Below, in pieces: positions 9,291-16,871 of a DNA stretch of 64,000 nucleotides. Under the pieces are notes generated by a model. It was not told the DNA's origin. It saw only the letters and a program-made list of their open reading frames with translations, and did not search any database. The first letter of the stretch is position 1, and each line of letters starts with the position of its first letter. The stretch is from an uncultured Bacilli bacterium (GTDB taxonomy: Bacteria; Bacillota_I; Bacilli_A; RF39; UBA660). The stretch lies in NCBI GenBank assembly GCA_934098565.1, contig CAKOON010000002.1, positions 1 through 64,000 on the forward strand. Reading direction: 5' to 3'. The position numbers were made by a program, and so were the translations under genes.

Positions 9291-9956
9291 GTCAGCTATT
9301 TTAACCGGTTCTTTATACTCATGGCCTTTAGTATCAACTAGGGCTTTTTTAATGACTAAATTTTTCTTAAGCTTACCCGAACTTGCATCAGTAACAATTT
9401 CTGTGGCTGCTATTTTATCAATAATATCCATGCCATCAATAACTTTCCCAAAAGCCGCATAATTATTATCCAAGTAACTAGCGGTATCCAACATAATAAA
9501 AAATTGACTTCCGGCTGAGTCGTTCTCACTACTTCTTGCCATGGATACAATACCTTTAGTATGTTTTAATGTGTTAGTAAACTTATTATTTGTAAATTCC
9601 CCTTTAATAGTATAGCCTGGTCCACCGGTTCCATTTCCACTTGGGTCTCCACCTTGTAAGACAAAGCCAGGTACTAATCTGTGAAAAGAATTGTTGTCAT
9701 AAAAGCCTGATTTTGTTAAAGAAATAAAGTTATTAACTGTGTTGGGAGCTATCTTGGGATATAACTCAATAACAATAGCGCCATATCCTTCGATTTGCAT
9801 GGCTACTAAAGGATTTTCTGTATCGTAATCATTAAGTGATACCTCATTACCATTCGTATTAAAATCAATTCCTAAAAGATTTTCCTCTTCTTTAGAACTA
9901 CAACCACTGCATAATAATAAAATGCTAATAACAATAATACTTAGTATTTTCTTCAT
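9288..9956 (-). CDS. Lipoprotein peptidyl-prolyl cis-trans isomerase (cyclophilin)
   Basis: A 222-residue cyclophilin exported as a lipoprotein; it should speed folding of secreted proteins on the outer face of the membrane. The signal peptide MKKILSIIVISILLLCSGC gives lipid-modified Cys19. The cyclophilin core shows IELYPKIAPNTVNNFI, FHRLVPGFVLQGGDPSGNGTGGPGY, the SAGSQFFIML active-site strand and YAAFGKVIDGMDII. A longer frame extends upstream, but the start at 9956 follows an AGAAAGGAT site and begins exactly at the signal peptide. Its upstream region is shared with the divergent deaminase gene. Confidence 0.92.
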   Translation of the reverse strand: MKKILSIIVISILLLCSGCSSKEEENLLGIDFNTNGNEVSLNDYDTENPLVAMQIEGYGAIVIELYPKIAPNTVNNFISLTKSGFYDNNSFHRLVPGFVLQGGDPSGNGTGGPGYTIKGEFTNNKFTNTLKHTKGIVSMARSSENDSAGSQFFIMLDTASYLDNNYAAFGKVIDGMDIIDKIAATEIVTDASSGKLKKNLVIKKALVDTKGHEYKEPVKIAD

Positions 9957-10064
9957 TTTTATTATCCTTTCTATGAAAATAGTATAACATATCTTAAAAT
10001 TATGGTAAAATACGAGAAATGACTTTTTAAAAGAAAGGAGTAATCGATTTCGATTAACAATATT

Positions 10065-10682
10065 ATGAATAAAAATCAACCATATCTTGAAAATAGCACT
10101 AAAATAGACGATTATTTTTGTAACATTGCTATTGTTACTTCTAGAATTTCTGATGACCCACATAGGCAAGTAGGAGCTGTTATTGTTTCTCAAGATAACA
10201 TTATTTTGTCATATGGTAGCAATGGGGCAACAAGAAATATTAATCCAAATGATATTCCTTGGCAAAAAGAAGGAGATTATCTAGATACTAAATATCCGTA
10301 TACGATTCATGCTGAATTAAATGCTATTATTAGTTTTTCTGGTGAAAGAAGTTTATTAAAGGGAAGTAGAATTTATACAACTTTATTCCCTTGTAATGAG
10401 TGTATGAAAGCTATAATTCAAAGTGGTATTAGCGAAGTAATTTATTTAGATAATCATAATTATCAAAAAGAGGCTTATGTTGCTAGTCGTCATTTAGTAG
10501 AAAAGCGTAATGAGGCTTCAAGATTGCCAAAAATCATCTTAAGAGGCTACAAAGTATCTGCATTCGAAAAAAATAAAACTTCTCAAGCTATCAATGAAGA
10601 TAGAATTATTATTCCCGCCGCAGAAGTTGCTGCCTATGACGAAACTTTAGATGTTGGCCTTTCCAGGACATTAAAAAGATAG
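10065..10682 (+). CDS. dCMP/cytidine deaminase family protein (ComEB-like)
   Basis: A zinc-dependent deaminase of 205 residues, closest in motif layout to dCMP deaminase, which supplies dUMP for thymidylate synthesis. The zinc and proton-shuttle motif is His82-Ala-Glu84 (IHAELNAI) and the second motif is PCNEC with Cys110 and Cys113. It is longer than standard ComEB because of a 50-residue C-terminal extension. The obvious ribosome binding site AAAGGAG (10034-10040) is 24 bases before the ATG at 10065. An ATT codon at 10047 would be better placed, so the start is uncertain. Confidence 0.75.
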   Translation: MNKNQPYLENSTKIDDYFCNIAIVTSRISDDPHRQVGAVIVSQDNIILSYGSNGATRNINPNDIPWQKEGDYLDTKYPYTIHAELNAIISFSGERSLLKGSRIYTTLFPCNECMKAIIQSGISEVIYLDNHNYQKEAYVASRHLVEKRNEASRLPKIILRGYKVSAFEKNKTSQAINEDRIIIPAAEVAAYDETLDVGLSRTLKR

Positions 10683-10720
10683 TATAATTAACATGATTAA
10701 ATAGAAAGAAGAATGAAAAT

Positions 10721-11236
10721 ATGTTAAATGTTGTGTTATTTGAGCCAGAAATACCTCAAAATACTGGCAATATCATGCGTACTTGTGTTGCTACGCATAC
10801 CAAGTTACACTTAATTAAACCTTTAGGTTTTTCCCTAGATGAAAAATACCTTAAAAGAAGTGGCGTCAATTATATACAGTATTGTGATTATACTGTTTAT
10901 GAAAATATTGAAGAGTTTTTTGCTAAGAATAAAGGAACCTATTATTTTTTAACCAGATATGGTCATAAACCTCACACATCTTTTGATTATTCAAACAAAA
11001 ATGAAAATATCTACTTCTTTTTTGGCAAAGAGTCAACGGGTATTCCTCCCAAGATATTAAAACCATATATTGATAAATGTATGCGCATTCCGATGACTGA
11101 TAAAGTTCGAGCTTTAAATCTTTCTAATACCGTAGCTATTTGCCTTTATGAAGCCTTAAGACAACAAGATTATCTTGACTTATTAAGAGATGAACCTCAT
11201 AAATCAAAAACTTTTATCGAAGATAGTGAAGATTAA
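10721..11236 (+). CDS. trmL: tRNA (cytidine/uridine-34 2'-O)-methyltransferase TrmL
   Basis: A SPOUT-class methyltransferase of 171 residues that methylates the ribose of the wobble nucleotide in tRNA-Leu isoacceptors. The family start VLFEPEIPQNTGNIMRTC, the LIKPLGFSLDEKYLKRSG segment, the SAM-binding FFFGKESTGIPP and the trefoil-knot RIPMTDKVRALNLSNTVAI are all present. Length is canonical. An AGAAAGAAG site precedes the ATG. Very secure by motif pattern; substrate tRNAs are by family knowledge. Confidence 0.93.
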   Translation: MLNVVLFEPEIPQNTGNIMRTCVATHTKLHLIKPLGFSLDEKYLKRSGVNYIQYCDYTVYENIEEFFAKNKGTYYFLTRYGHKPHTSFDYSNKNENIYFFFGKESTGIPPKILKPYIDKCMRIPMTDKVRALNLSNTVAICLYEALRQQDYLDLLRDEPHKSKTFIEDSED

Positions 11237-11296
11237 TTTAACTTATAACTACTAGTAAAAAATATATCTTTATGTTACGATTAAATTGGTGATATT

Positions 11297-11578
11297 ATGT
11301 ATAATTGTCGAAAATGTGGTCATGCTCTACCTTCAAATAGTGCTCTTTGTCCCAACTGTGGTACGATGATGGATAGTAGACAATTGGCTATAAAAAAAAG
11401 TCTCAATTCTCCCAGTAGCACTTATCTGGAAAAATTAGAGTCTATCAAAAATAAAAATATAATGAATAGAAATGAAGAAATTAGTAATACTAATGTAGTA
11501 GGATATGCTATTTTTATAATTGCTGTCTTCTTACTCTTAGCACTTATAATCGGTTTAACACTTATCCATAGAAAATGA
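11297..11578 (+). CDS. Zinc-ribbon single-pass membrane protein
   Basis: A 93-residue protein with an N-terminal zinc ribbon, CRKCGHALPSNSALCPNCG (two CxxC pairs, residues 4-22), a charged linker and one membrane helix near residues 68-90. This zinc-ribbon-plus-helix design is common in Firmicutes but no specific function can be assigned. It lies seven bases before the next gene, another membrane protein, so the two are probably co-transcribed. A GGTGAT site precedes the ATG. Confidence 0.7.
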   Translation: MYNCRKCGHALPSNSALCPNCGTMMDSRQLAIKKSLNSPSSTYLEKLESIKNKNIMNRNEEISNTNVVGYAIFIIAVFLLLALIIGLTLIHRK

Positions 11579-11584
11579 GGCACT

Positions 11585-12100
11585 ATGACAACATTTCTAG
11601 TATGCATAAAAATTTTTTGCGGCCGTTTAATGGACGTTAGTATTGGTACTATCAGGACTATTTTTTCGGTTAAAGGTCAAAGATTAATTGCAGCCATTTT
11701 AGCTTTTTTTGAAGTTTTAATTTGGTATTATGTTGCTAGAAGTGCTTTAAATACAACCTTGACAAGTATTTTAGTACCTATCAGTTATTCGCTAGGATAT
11801 GCCACTGGTACTTATATTGGCACTTATCTTAGTCGGATAGTCATTAAAGGAAATACGTCTGTCCAAATAATTACCAGTAAAGCTACCAAAGAAAATTTAG
11901 CCGTAATTAGAAAATCGGGCTTTGCGGTTACAACTATTGATGTCTATGATTCTTATGATGACCAAAAGAAAAAGCTTCTTTTAATGGAAGTTCAAAATAA
12001 AAAAGTACCAGCTTTAAATAAATTGATTAATTCTATTGATAACAAAGCTTTCATAACTTATAAAGAAACTCAAAGTATTTATAATGGTTTTCTAAAATAA
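11585..12100 (+). CDS. UPF0316/DUF2179 family membrane protein
   Basis: A 171-residue membrane protein of the UPF0316 type. Seen directly: N-terminal helices with DVSIGTIRTIFSVKGQRLIAAILAFFEVLIWYYVARSAL, a third hydrophobic segment rich in small residues (YSLGYATGTYIGTYL), and a C-terminal soluble DUF2179-like domain with VQIITSKA and a repeated Ile/Val pattern. The GRLxDVSIGTIR motif is characteristic of the family. Its role is unknown. It is likely co-transcribed with the preceding zinc-ribbon gene and is followed by a terminator shared with the convergent ATP-grasp gene. Confidence 0.8.
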   Translation: MTTFLVCIKIFCGRLMDVSIGTIRTIFSVKGQRLIAAILAFFEVLIWYYVARSALNTTLTSILVPISYSLGYATGTYIGTYLSRIVIKGNTSVQIITSKATKENLAVIRKSGFAVTTIDVYDSYDDQKKKLLLMEVQNKKVPALNKLINSIDNKAFITYKETQSIYNGFLK

Positions 12101-12138
12101 AAAGATTCTTAAGATTAATGTTCCTAAGAGTCTTTTTT
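12099..12138. terminator. Bidirectional terminator
   Basis: AAAAAGATTCTTAAG pairs with CCTAAGAGTCTTTTTT (one mismatch), with A and T runs on both sides. It overlaps the 3' ends of the convergent UPF0316 and ATP-grasp genes. Confidence 0.7.
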
Positions 12139-13119
12139 ATCATTTTTTTCTAAGTATTTTGTTAATTCATCAACATAGCGACTAATATGTTCTTTAACTT
12201 TTTGCTTGCTACAACCAATGTTTAAAAACAACTGCGGATCTGTGTATTCAACTTCCATTACTAAATAAGAATCTTCCTTTCTAATAAGGTCAATTCTTGC
12301 ATAAAAAGCCTTTTTAAGTTCTGGAATATTCAAAATATTTCTTGTTATTTCCATAATCTTTTTATCTATATTATCTAATAAAGTAATAGTATTTTTCTTC
12401 GTAAAAACACTGGGATATCTTTTTACGGCATAAATAATTTGACCATTTAAACATATTACCGAAACTTCACCATCTTTAACTTCTGGAATATATTCTTGAA
12501 TAATTAATTTGTTTTTGGCCTTTAAAAAGCTGAATTTTTCCTCTAACTCATTTAATTTAATATTATTAATATCAGTACCATTTAAAACGTAGGTATTATT
12601 GCCACTTGCAGAAATACTAGGTTTAACAACAACGATTTTCCCAGTAAAATTTTTCTTCAAAGTTTTTTTAATATTTGCCAAGAAATCTTTATCTTTATTA
12701 ATGAAAACAGAATTAATATGAGGAATGCCGTAATTGATAAATAACCTATATTGTTCTTCTTTATTTATATTATTTTTTATTATTGACGTTGGATTTATAG
12801 TTGTCGCTTTGTTATTTTCAATGTCGCTTAAAAACTTCTTAAATCTTTTTTGATTATCTTGATATCCCCAAATACTTTTAATAAGATAAACATTCTCTGG
12901 GTTAACTATTTCTTCTTCATAGCAGATGATTCTAGCGTTATAGCCTTTTTTCTTTAGTTCTCTTAAAATTAAAACGTCTTCCCCACACTTATAAGCCCAT
13001 TTTTTTGAGGAAACAATTCTGATTTTTTGAGCCTTTTTTTGACTAAAAAGATAATCAATATTGCCTAAAATAACTTCTTTTTTTAAATAAATATCATGTT
13101 TGATTTTTCTGAAATTCAT
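12124..13119 (-). CDS. ATP-grasp family ligase
   Basis: A 331-residue protein with an ATP-grasp architecture (glutathione synthetase/RimK/DcsG-like). Visible elements: VYLIKSIWGYQ in the N-terminal domain, NPTSIIKNNINKEEQYRLFINYGIPHINSVFI as the usual switch into the ATP-grasp fold, KIVVVKPSISASGNN as the nucleotide-binding lysine and loop, LIIQEYIPEVKDGEVSVICLNG and YARIDLIRKEDSYLVMEVEYTDPQLF with the Mg-binding Glu/Asp cluster. It starts 11 bases after the aminotransferase gene, so the two form one operon. It should join a carboxylate to an amine; substrates are unknown. Confidence 0.75.
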   Translation of the reverse strand: MNFRKIKHDIYLKKEVILGNIDYLFSQKKAQKIRIVSSKKWAYKCGEDVLILRELKKKGYNARIICYEEEIVNPENVYLIKSIWGYQDNQKRFKKFLSDIENNKATTINPTSIIKNNINKEEQYRLFINYGIPHINSVFINKDKDFLANIKKTLKKNFTGKIVVVKPSISASGNNTYVLNGTDINNIKLNELEEKFSFLKAKNKLIIQEYIPEVKDGEVSVICLNGQIIYAVKRYPSVFTKKNTITLLDNIDKKIMEITRNILNIPELKKAFYARIDLIRKEDSYLVMEVEYTDPQLFLNIGCSKQKVKEHISRYVDELTKYLEKNDKKDS

Positions 13120-13130
13120 AAATGGCCTTT

Positions 13131-14714
13131 CTATTTCAATTTGTTAAGAGTTTTCTTCATTAGATAGAAATTGTTGATTAAAGCCTTAGTATCTAAGCCA
13201 AAATTAACTCTACCAATTATTTCTTCTTCATAAGGCCATGACATATTAGAACCCATGATAATTTTTATTTTAGTAAATTTATATAGGAATTTGATAAAGT
13301 CCATGTCATTATTAATTATCGTATCTTCGTATTTTTTTCCTTTAAAGTAAGAAAAATCAACAATCGCAAAGAAACCACTTTCGGGAACTGTGTTAGCCCT
13401 CAACTTTAAATGTGGGATTCCTTTTTGAATATAGTTTTGAATTTCTGGGTCTTTGGTGTACTTTCTAATATCTCTTTTAATTTTTTGGCGTTTTTTATCA
13501 TCTTTTATATAATCGATGCCATAAATCAAGGCCTCTAACAAACATAAACGGTACTTGTAAATACTTAATACTTTTCTTAAATATTTCTTAGCTTCTCTTT
13601 CCCTACGTTTAGTTCCATTAAATACCCCTGTTACGGCGGCGGTCTGTAAAACACTCATTGAGTCCAATGACTCTTCAATTTCATTTGCAATCAATCGCAT
13701 AACTGCTTCGGGTCCAACGATAAAGCCAGCTCGTAAAGAAGCCAATCCATAAGCCTTAGAAATTCCCATTAAACTGATAGTATTATTAAATAGTTCAGGA
13801 ATACTAGCCATTGGTAAAGCCCTTTCCCCGTACGATAAATCTCGGTAAATTAAATCATCAATAACAAAGACGCCGTTTTTTTGACATACTAGTCCAATTT
13901 CTTTAAGCAACTCTTTATCTTTAGCACTCATTACTTTTCCTAAAGGATTATGGGGATTTTCATTTAAGAAAGCTCTAACTTTGGGAATATATTTCTCGCC
14001 TTTATGTTCTATCTCTAATTCCTTGTTAATCTCTTTAATCTTCTTTTCTAATTTAAGCGGATTTGGTAAAAAATTATCTTCTTCTTCAAGAGGAATAACT
14101 AAAGCTCGATTACCAATAATTTCTGGCTTAACAGCAAATAAGCCGTAGTTAGGCCCTGTCATTAAGATAACGTCATCATCTTTCAAAATAGCTTTTAGGA
14201 TTAAATGAAAAGCATGAGTAGTCGAGTAGCTAAATAAAATATTATTAATTCCGATTTCCTTTTTGATTTCTGTATTAGTAAAAAGTCCTTCTTTTTTTAA
14301 ATAATCAACAATTTTTTGTCTTTCAAATCTTGAACCCTCCGCATTGGGATACCAGTAAAGGTTATTTCTTCTTAAAGTCCATCTAATATTTCTGATAGCG
14401 CCTTTAAATGCTTTATAACGTAATGGTGTGCCGCTATGCAATCCATCATATTCAAAAATATCGGAAATTTTATCATTATTTAACTTTTTTAAATCTTCGT
14501 TAAGAATAACAAAACCATCTGTAATTTTCTTTATATCGGGAGAGAATTCTTTGCCATCACACCTAACTCCTAATGTGTGAACCGGCTCCTTATAGAGGGG
14601 GTGTTCTTTTAAAAAGTTAGTCAATGCCAACGATGAAGTTGAATCTATGTTTCTTTCTTCAATTTCATTATGGCCTAATATATGTTTTAAAACTTTTTTG
14701 ACTTTCTCTTTCAT
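13131..14714 (-). CDS. PLP-dependent class I/II aminotransferase, AspD-sized
   Basis: A fold-type I PLP enzyme of 527 residues, well above the usual 390. It has about 100 extra N-terminal residues and a Lys/Arg-rich insertion near 370-430. Core motifs: SYSTTHAFHL (cofactor loop), NENPHNPLGKV, VIDDLIYRDL (Asp against the pyridine nitrogen), Schiff-base Lys320 in SKAYGLASLRAG, and a terminal RVNFGL arginine. Size and layout recall aspartate 4-decarboxylases, but a transaminase or other decarboxylase is equally possible. GGAGAT lies before the ATG and a TATAAT-like box at 14747-14752 on this strand. Operon partner: the ATP-grasp ligase. Confidence 0.72.
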   Translation of the reverse strand: MKEKVKKVLKHILGHNEIEERNIDSTSSLALTNFLKEHPLYKEPVHTLGVRCDGKEFSPDIKKITDGFVILNEDLKKLNNDKISDIFEYDGLHSGTPLRYKAFKGAIRNIRWTLRRNNLYWYPNAEGSRFERQKIVDYLKKEGLFTNTEIKKEIGINNILFSYSTTHAFHLILKAILKDDDVILMTGPNYGLFAVKPEIIGNRALVIPLEEEDNFLPNPLKLEKKIKEINKELEIEHKGEKYIPKVRAFLNENPHNPLGKVMSAKDKELLKEIGLVCQKNGVFVIDDLIYRDLSYGERALPMASIPELFNNTISLMGISKAYGLASLRAGFIVGPEAVMRLIANEIEESLDSMSVLQTAAVTGVFNGTKRREREAKKYLRKVLSIYKYRLCLLEALIYGIDYIKDDKKRQKIKRDIRKYTKDPEIQNYIQKGIPHLKLRANTVPESGFFAIVDFSYFKGKKYEDTIINNDMDFIKFLYKFTKIKIIMGSNMSWPYEEEIIGRVNFGLDTKALINNFYLMKKTLNKLK

Positions 14715-15117
14715 AAAATCTCCATTTCTAGTAACTTCTTGGTTTTATTATACCAAAAAATCTATTTAGATAAAACGTTAATCCTCAATTTCTTCAGGAT
14801 TAATATAGAATTTTCAAAACGGTTTTTTATTCAAAAGATATTTTATTATTAAACAAAACTATGTCGAAGTTAAAGGATTACTTATTTTCTTATTAAATAT
14901 TTGGCTTTGCAAATTAATATTTTCTTTCATCTTTAATTTTAAATTTCTTTTTAAACAAGCGATTAAAACCTCTTGCTTTTTCTAAGAAAAATGCTATATT
15001 CTATAAGAAATAATAAATTTATAGAACTTTTTATTATTTATATAGAGTTTCTATTAGCTATTTCTATTCACTCTATCTGTTTTATCTAGTCTTCTATACG
15101 TCTTAATTCTTAAAAAT
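14715..15117. other. Intergenic region, no gene recognised
   Basis: About 400 very AT-rich bases between the divergent aminotransferase and rimP operons. No frame here has homology I recognise and no RNA gene is apparent. The segment near 14993-15047 (CTATATTCTATAAGA and following) closely matches one at 27409-27460. TTGCTT (14974-14979) and TATATT (14996-15001) are promoter-like on the plus strand, but nothing clear follows. Confidence 0.5.
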
Positions 15118-15120
15118 TTG

Positions 15121-15148
15121 TTGTAAATATCCATAATTGTGCTATAAT
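15121..15148 (+). promoter_or_regulatory. Putative promoter of the rimP-nusA-infB operon
   Basis: A consensus TATAAT (15143-15148) with TTGTAA (15121-15126) at 16-base spacing; TTGTTG three bases upstream is an alternative -35. Transcription would start near 15155, just before the leader hairpin. Confidence 0.6.
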
Positions 15149-15163
15149 TAAGTTACAGATTTG

Positions 15164-15193
15164 AGTGGGCAGGAAATTCCCACTTTTAATTTT
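15164..15193 (+). promoter_or_regulatory. Leader hairpin before rimP (attenuator-like)
   Basis: AGTGGG (15164-15169) pairs with CCCACT (15179-15184), loop CAGGAAATT, followed by TTTTAATTTT. A short terminator-like hairpin in the leader of the nusA operon fits the known autoregulation of nusA operons in other bacteria, but that role here is inferred. It lies only 12-20 bases before the rimP ribosome binding site AGAGG. Confidence 0.45.
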
Positions 15194-15204
15194 ATAGAGG
15201 TACT

Positions 15205-15459
15205 ATGGAAGAAAAATTATGTGAACTTAGACAATTAGTTGAAGAAAGTCTAAAATCAAGGGAGATTATCGTTACAGATATTTTTTATCACAAAGAGAAT
15301 AATTATAATTTCTTAACAATAGAACTAGACAAAATTAATGGAATTGACTTAGACGAAATAGTAGAAGCTACTAATATTATTAATCCTATTGTTGATAAAA
15401 TGGATTTTATTGATGAATCTTACATTTTGGATGTTATAAGTAAAGAAAGAGGCGAGTAG
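15205..15459 (+). CDS. rimP: Short RimP-like ribosome maturation factor
   Basis: The 84-residue product matches only the N-terminal domain of RimP (usually about 150 residues), which helps 30S assembly. Position directly before nusA is the standard rimP position, and the sequence has the RimP pattern of an N-terminal helix, a beta hairpin (NYNFLTIELDK) and a helix with LDEIVEATNIINPIVD, ending SYILDVIS where the inter-domain linker should start (family LEVSSPG). The C-terminal SH3-like domain is absent: the stop is immediately followed by nusA with one base between. Either a natural short form or an old truncation. Confidence 0.7.
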   Translation: MEEKLCELRQLVEESLKSREIIVTDIFYHKENNYNFLTIELDKINGIDLDEIVEATNIINPIVDKMDFIDESYILDVISKERGE

Positions 15460-15460
15460 T

Positions 15461-16603
15461 ATGAAGAAAAAAGAAAGTGAAAAATTTGTAGATAGTGGTT
15501 TAGAGTTTTTAAAAGCCCTAAACTTAGTTACTGAAGAAAAAGGAATTCCCAAGGATTTGATTATTGATGCCATGAAGCAAGCCCTAATGACAGCTTACAA
15601 GAAGAATTATGATGCTAGAACTAATGTTCGTGTTGATTTTGATGAGTTAACCGGTAAATTTAAAGTTATATCTTATTATGTAGTTGTTGATGACTATATT
15701 GATTCAACATATGAAACTGATGAAGAAGGTAATGAAATTGAAATACCACCAGAGATTAATCCCGATGCTCAAATGCTTTTAGATGAAGCTAAGGAAATTG
15801 ATCCAGATATTAAAGTCGGTGATACTATTGAAAAAGAAGTAACTCCTCATGATTTTGGTCGTGTAGCCGCCGGAGCCGCTAAACAAGTAGTAACGCAAAG
15901 AATTAGGGAAGCGGAAAAAGAGTCAATTGTTAACGAATTTGGTGACAAACAAGATGAAATGTTAGTCGGCATGTTAGCAATGGAAGACCAAAGAAATTAC
16001 TATGTTGATTTGGGCCGCGCTCGTGGAATTTTGCCAAAAAGCGAAATGATTCCTGGTGAAGTAGTAAAGATGGGTTCTTCAATTAAAGTATACGTTACTA
16101 AAGTTGAAGCTGGCACCAAGGGACCACTAATTCTTTTGTCAAGAAAACATTACGGCTTTGTTAAACGTCTATTTGAATCAGAAATTCCAGAATTGGCCGA
16201 TGGTACTGTTATTCTTTATCAAGTAGCTAGAGAACCAGGCGTTCGTTCTAAAGTAGCCGTTTACTCAACAAATGATAAGGTCGATGCTATTGGTGCCTGT
16301 ATTGGTGCTCATGGTAGCCGTATTGCTAGCATCTTGAAAGAATTAAATGGAGAAAAAGTTGACTTAGTTAAATACAGTAATGATCCAACTGAATTCATTA
16401 AGAATGCAATGGCTCCTGCCAAAAATGTTATTGTTTCCATTAAAGACGAAGAGAAAAAAGAAGCTTTAGTTGTAGTTGATAACGATAATTTAAAATTAGC
16501 TATAGGTCGTAAAGCCATTAATGTTCGTCTAGCTAGCAAACTAACAAGATATAAGTTAGAAGTTAAAACCATGGAAGACATTCAAAAAGAAGGGAATAAG
16601 TAA
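15461..16603 (+). CDS. nusA: Transcription termination/antitermination factor NusA
   Basis: NusA binds RNA polymerase and modulates pausing, termination and rRNA antitermination. The 380-residue protein shows the N-terminal polymerase-binding domain (GIPKDLIIDAMKQALMTAYKKNY), the S1 domain near 140-210 (VGMLAMEDQRNYYVDLGRARGILPKSEMIPGE) and two KH domains (DAIGACIGAHGSRI, KLAIGRKAINVRLASKLT). No C-terminal acidic repeats, as is usual for Firmicutes. It overlaps the next gene by one base (TAATG). Part of the rimP-nusA-ylxR-infB operon. Confidence 0.97.
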   Translation: MKKKESEKFVDSGLEFLKALNLVTEEKGIPKDLIIDAMKQALMTAYKKNYDARTNVRVDFDELTGKFKVISYYVVVDDYIDSTYETDEEGNEIEIPPEINPDAQMLLDEAKEIDPDIKVGDTIEKEVTPHDFGRVAAGAAKQVVTQRIREAEKESIVNEFGDKQDEMLVGMLAMEDQRNYYVDLGRARGILPKSEMIPGEVVKMGSSIKVYVTKVEAGTKGPLILLSRKHYGFVKRLFESEIPELADGTVILYQVAREPGVRSKVAVYSTNDKVDAIGACIGAHGSRIASILKELNGEKVDLVKYSNDPTEFIKNAMAPAKNVIVSIKDEEKKEALVVVDNDNLKLAIGRKAINVRLASKLTRYKLEVKTMEDIQKEGNK

Positions 16604-16854
16604 TGAAAAAAGTTCCTTTAAGAATGTGTGTAGTAACAAGAAATCGGGAAGAAAAAAGAAATTTATTACGCATTGTTAAAGATAAAGAGGGCAACATTTT
16701 CATTGATGTTACTGGCAAACAAAATGGTAAAGGGGCATATATAACTAAGTCTAGAGAAGTTTTAGAATTAGCCAAAAAAACTAAAGCTTTAGAACGTGCT
16801 TTAGATTGTGAAATACCAGAAAGTATTTATGATGAAATAGAAAAAAATATATAA
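16603..16854 (+). CDS. ylxR: YlxR family protein (DUF448)
   Basis: An 83-residue protein with the YlxR signature: VPLRMCVVTRNREEKRNLLRIVKDKEG and GKGAYITKS. In Bacillus the protein affects expression of many genes and it has been linked to RNase P; its exact role is unsettled. The usual position between nusA and infB is kept, but the L7Ae-type ylxQ gene that often follows is missing: only 17 bases separate ylxR from infB. Confidence 0.92.
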   Translation: MKKVPLRMCVVTRNREEKRNLLRIVKDKEGNIFIDVTGKQNGKGAYITKSREVLELAKKTKALERALDCEIPESIYDEIEKNI

Positions 16855-16871
16855 GAAAGAGGTGGAACTTT

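Noticed and set aside
9957..10193. N-terminal extension of the cyclophilin frame
   Set aside because: It would overlap the divergent deaminase gene and put the clear lipoprotein signal in the middle of the protein; the internal start has a good ribosome binding site.
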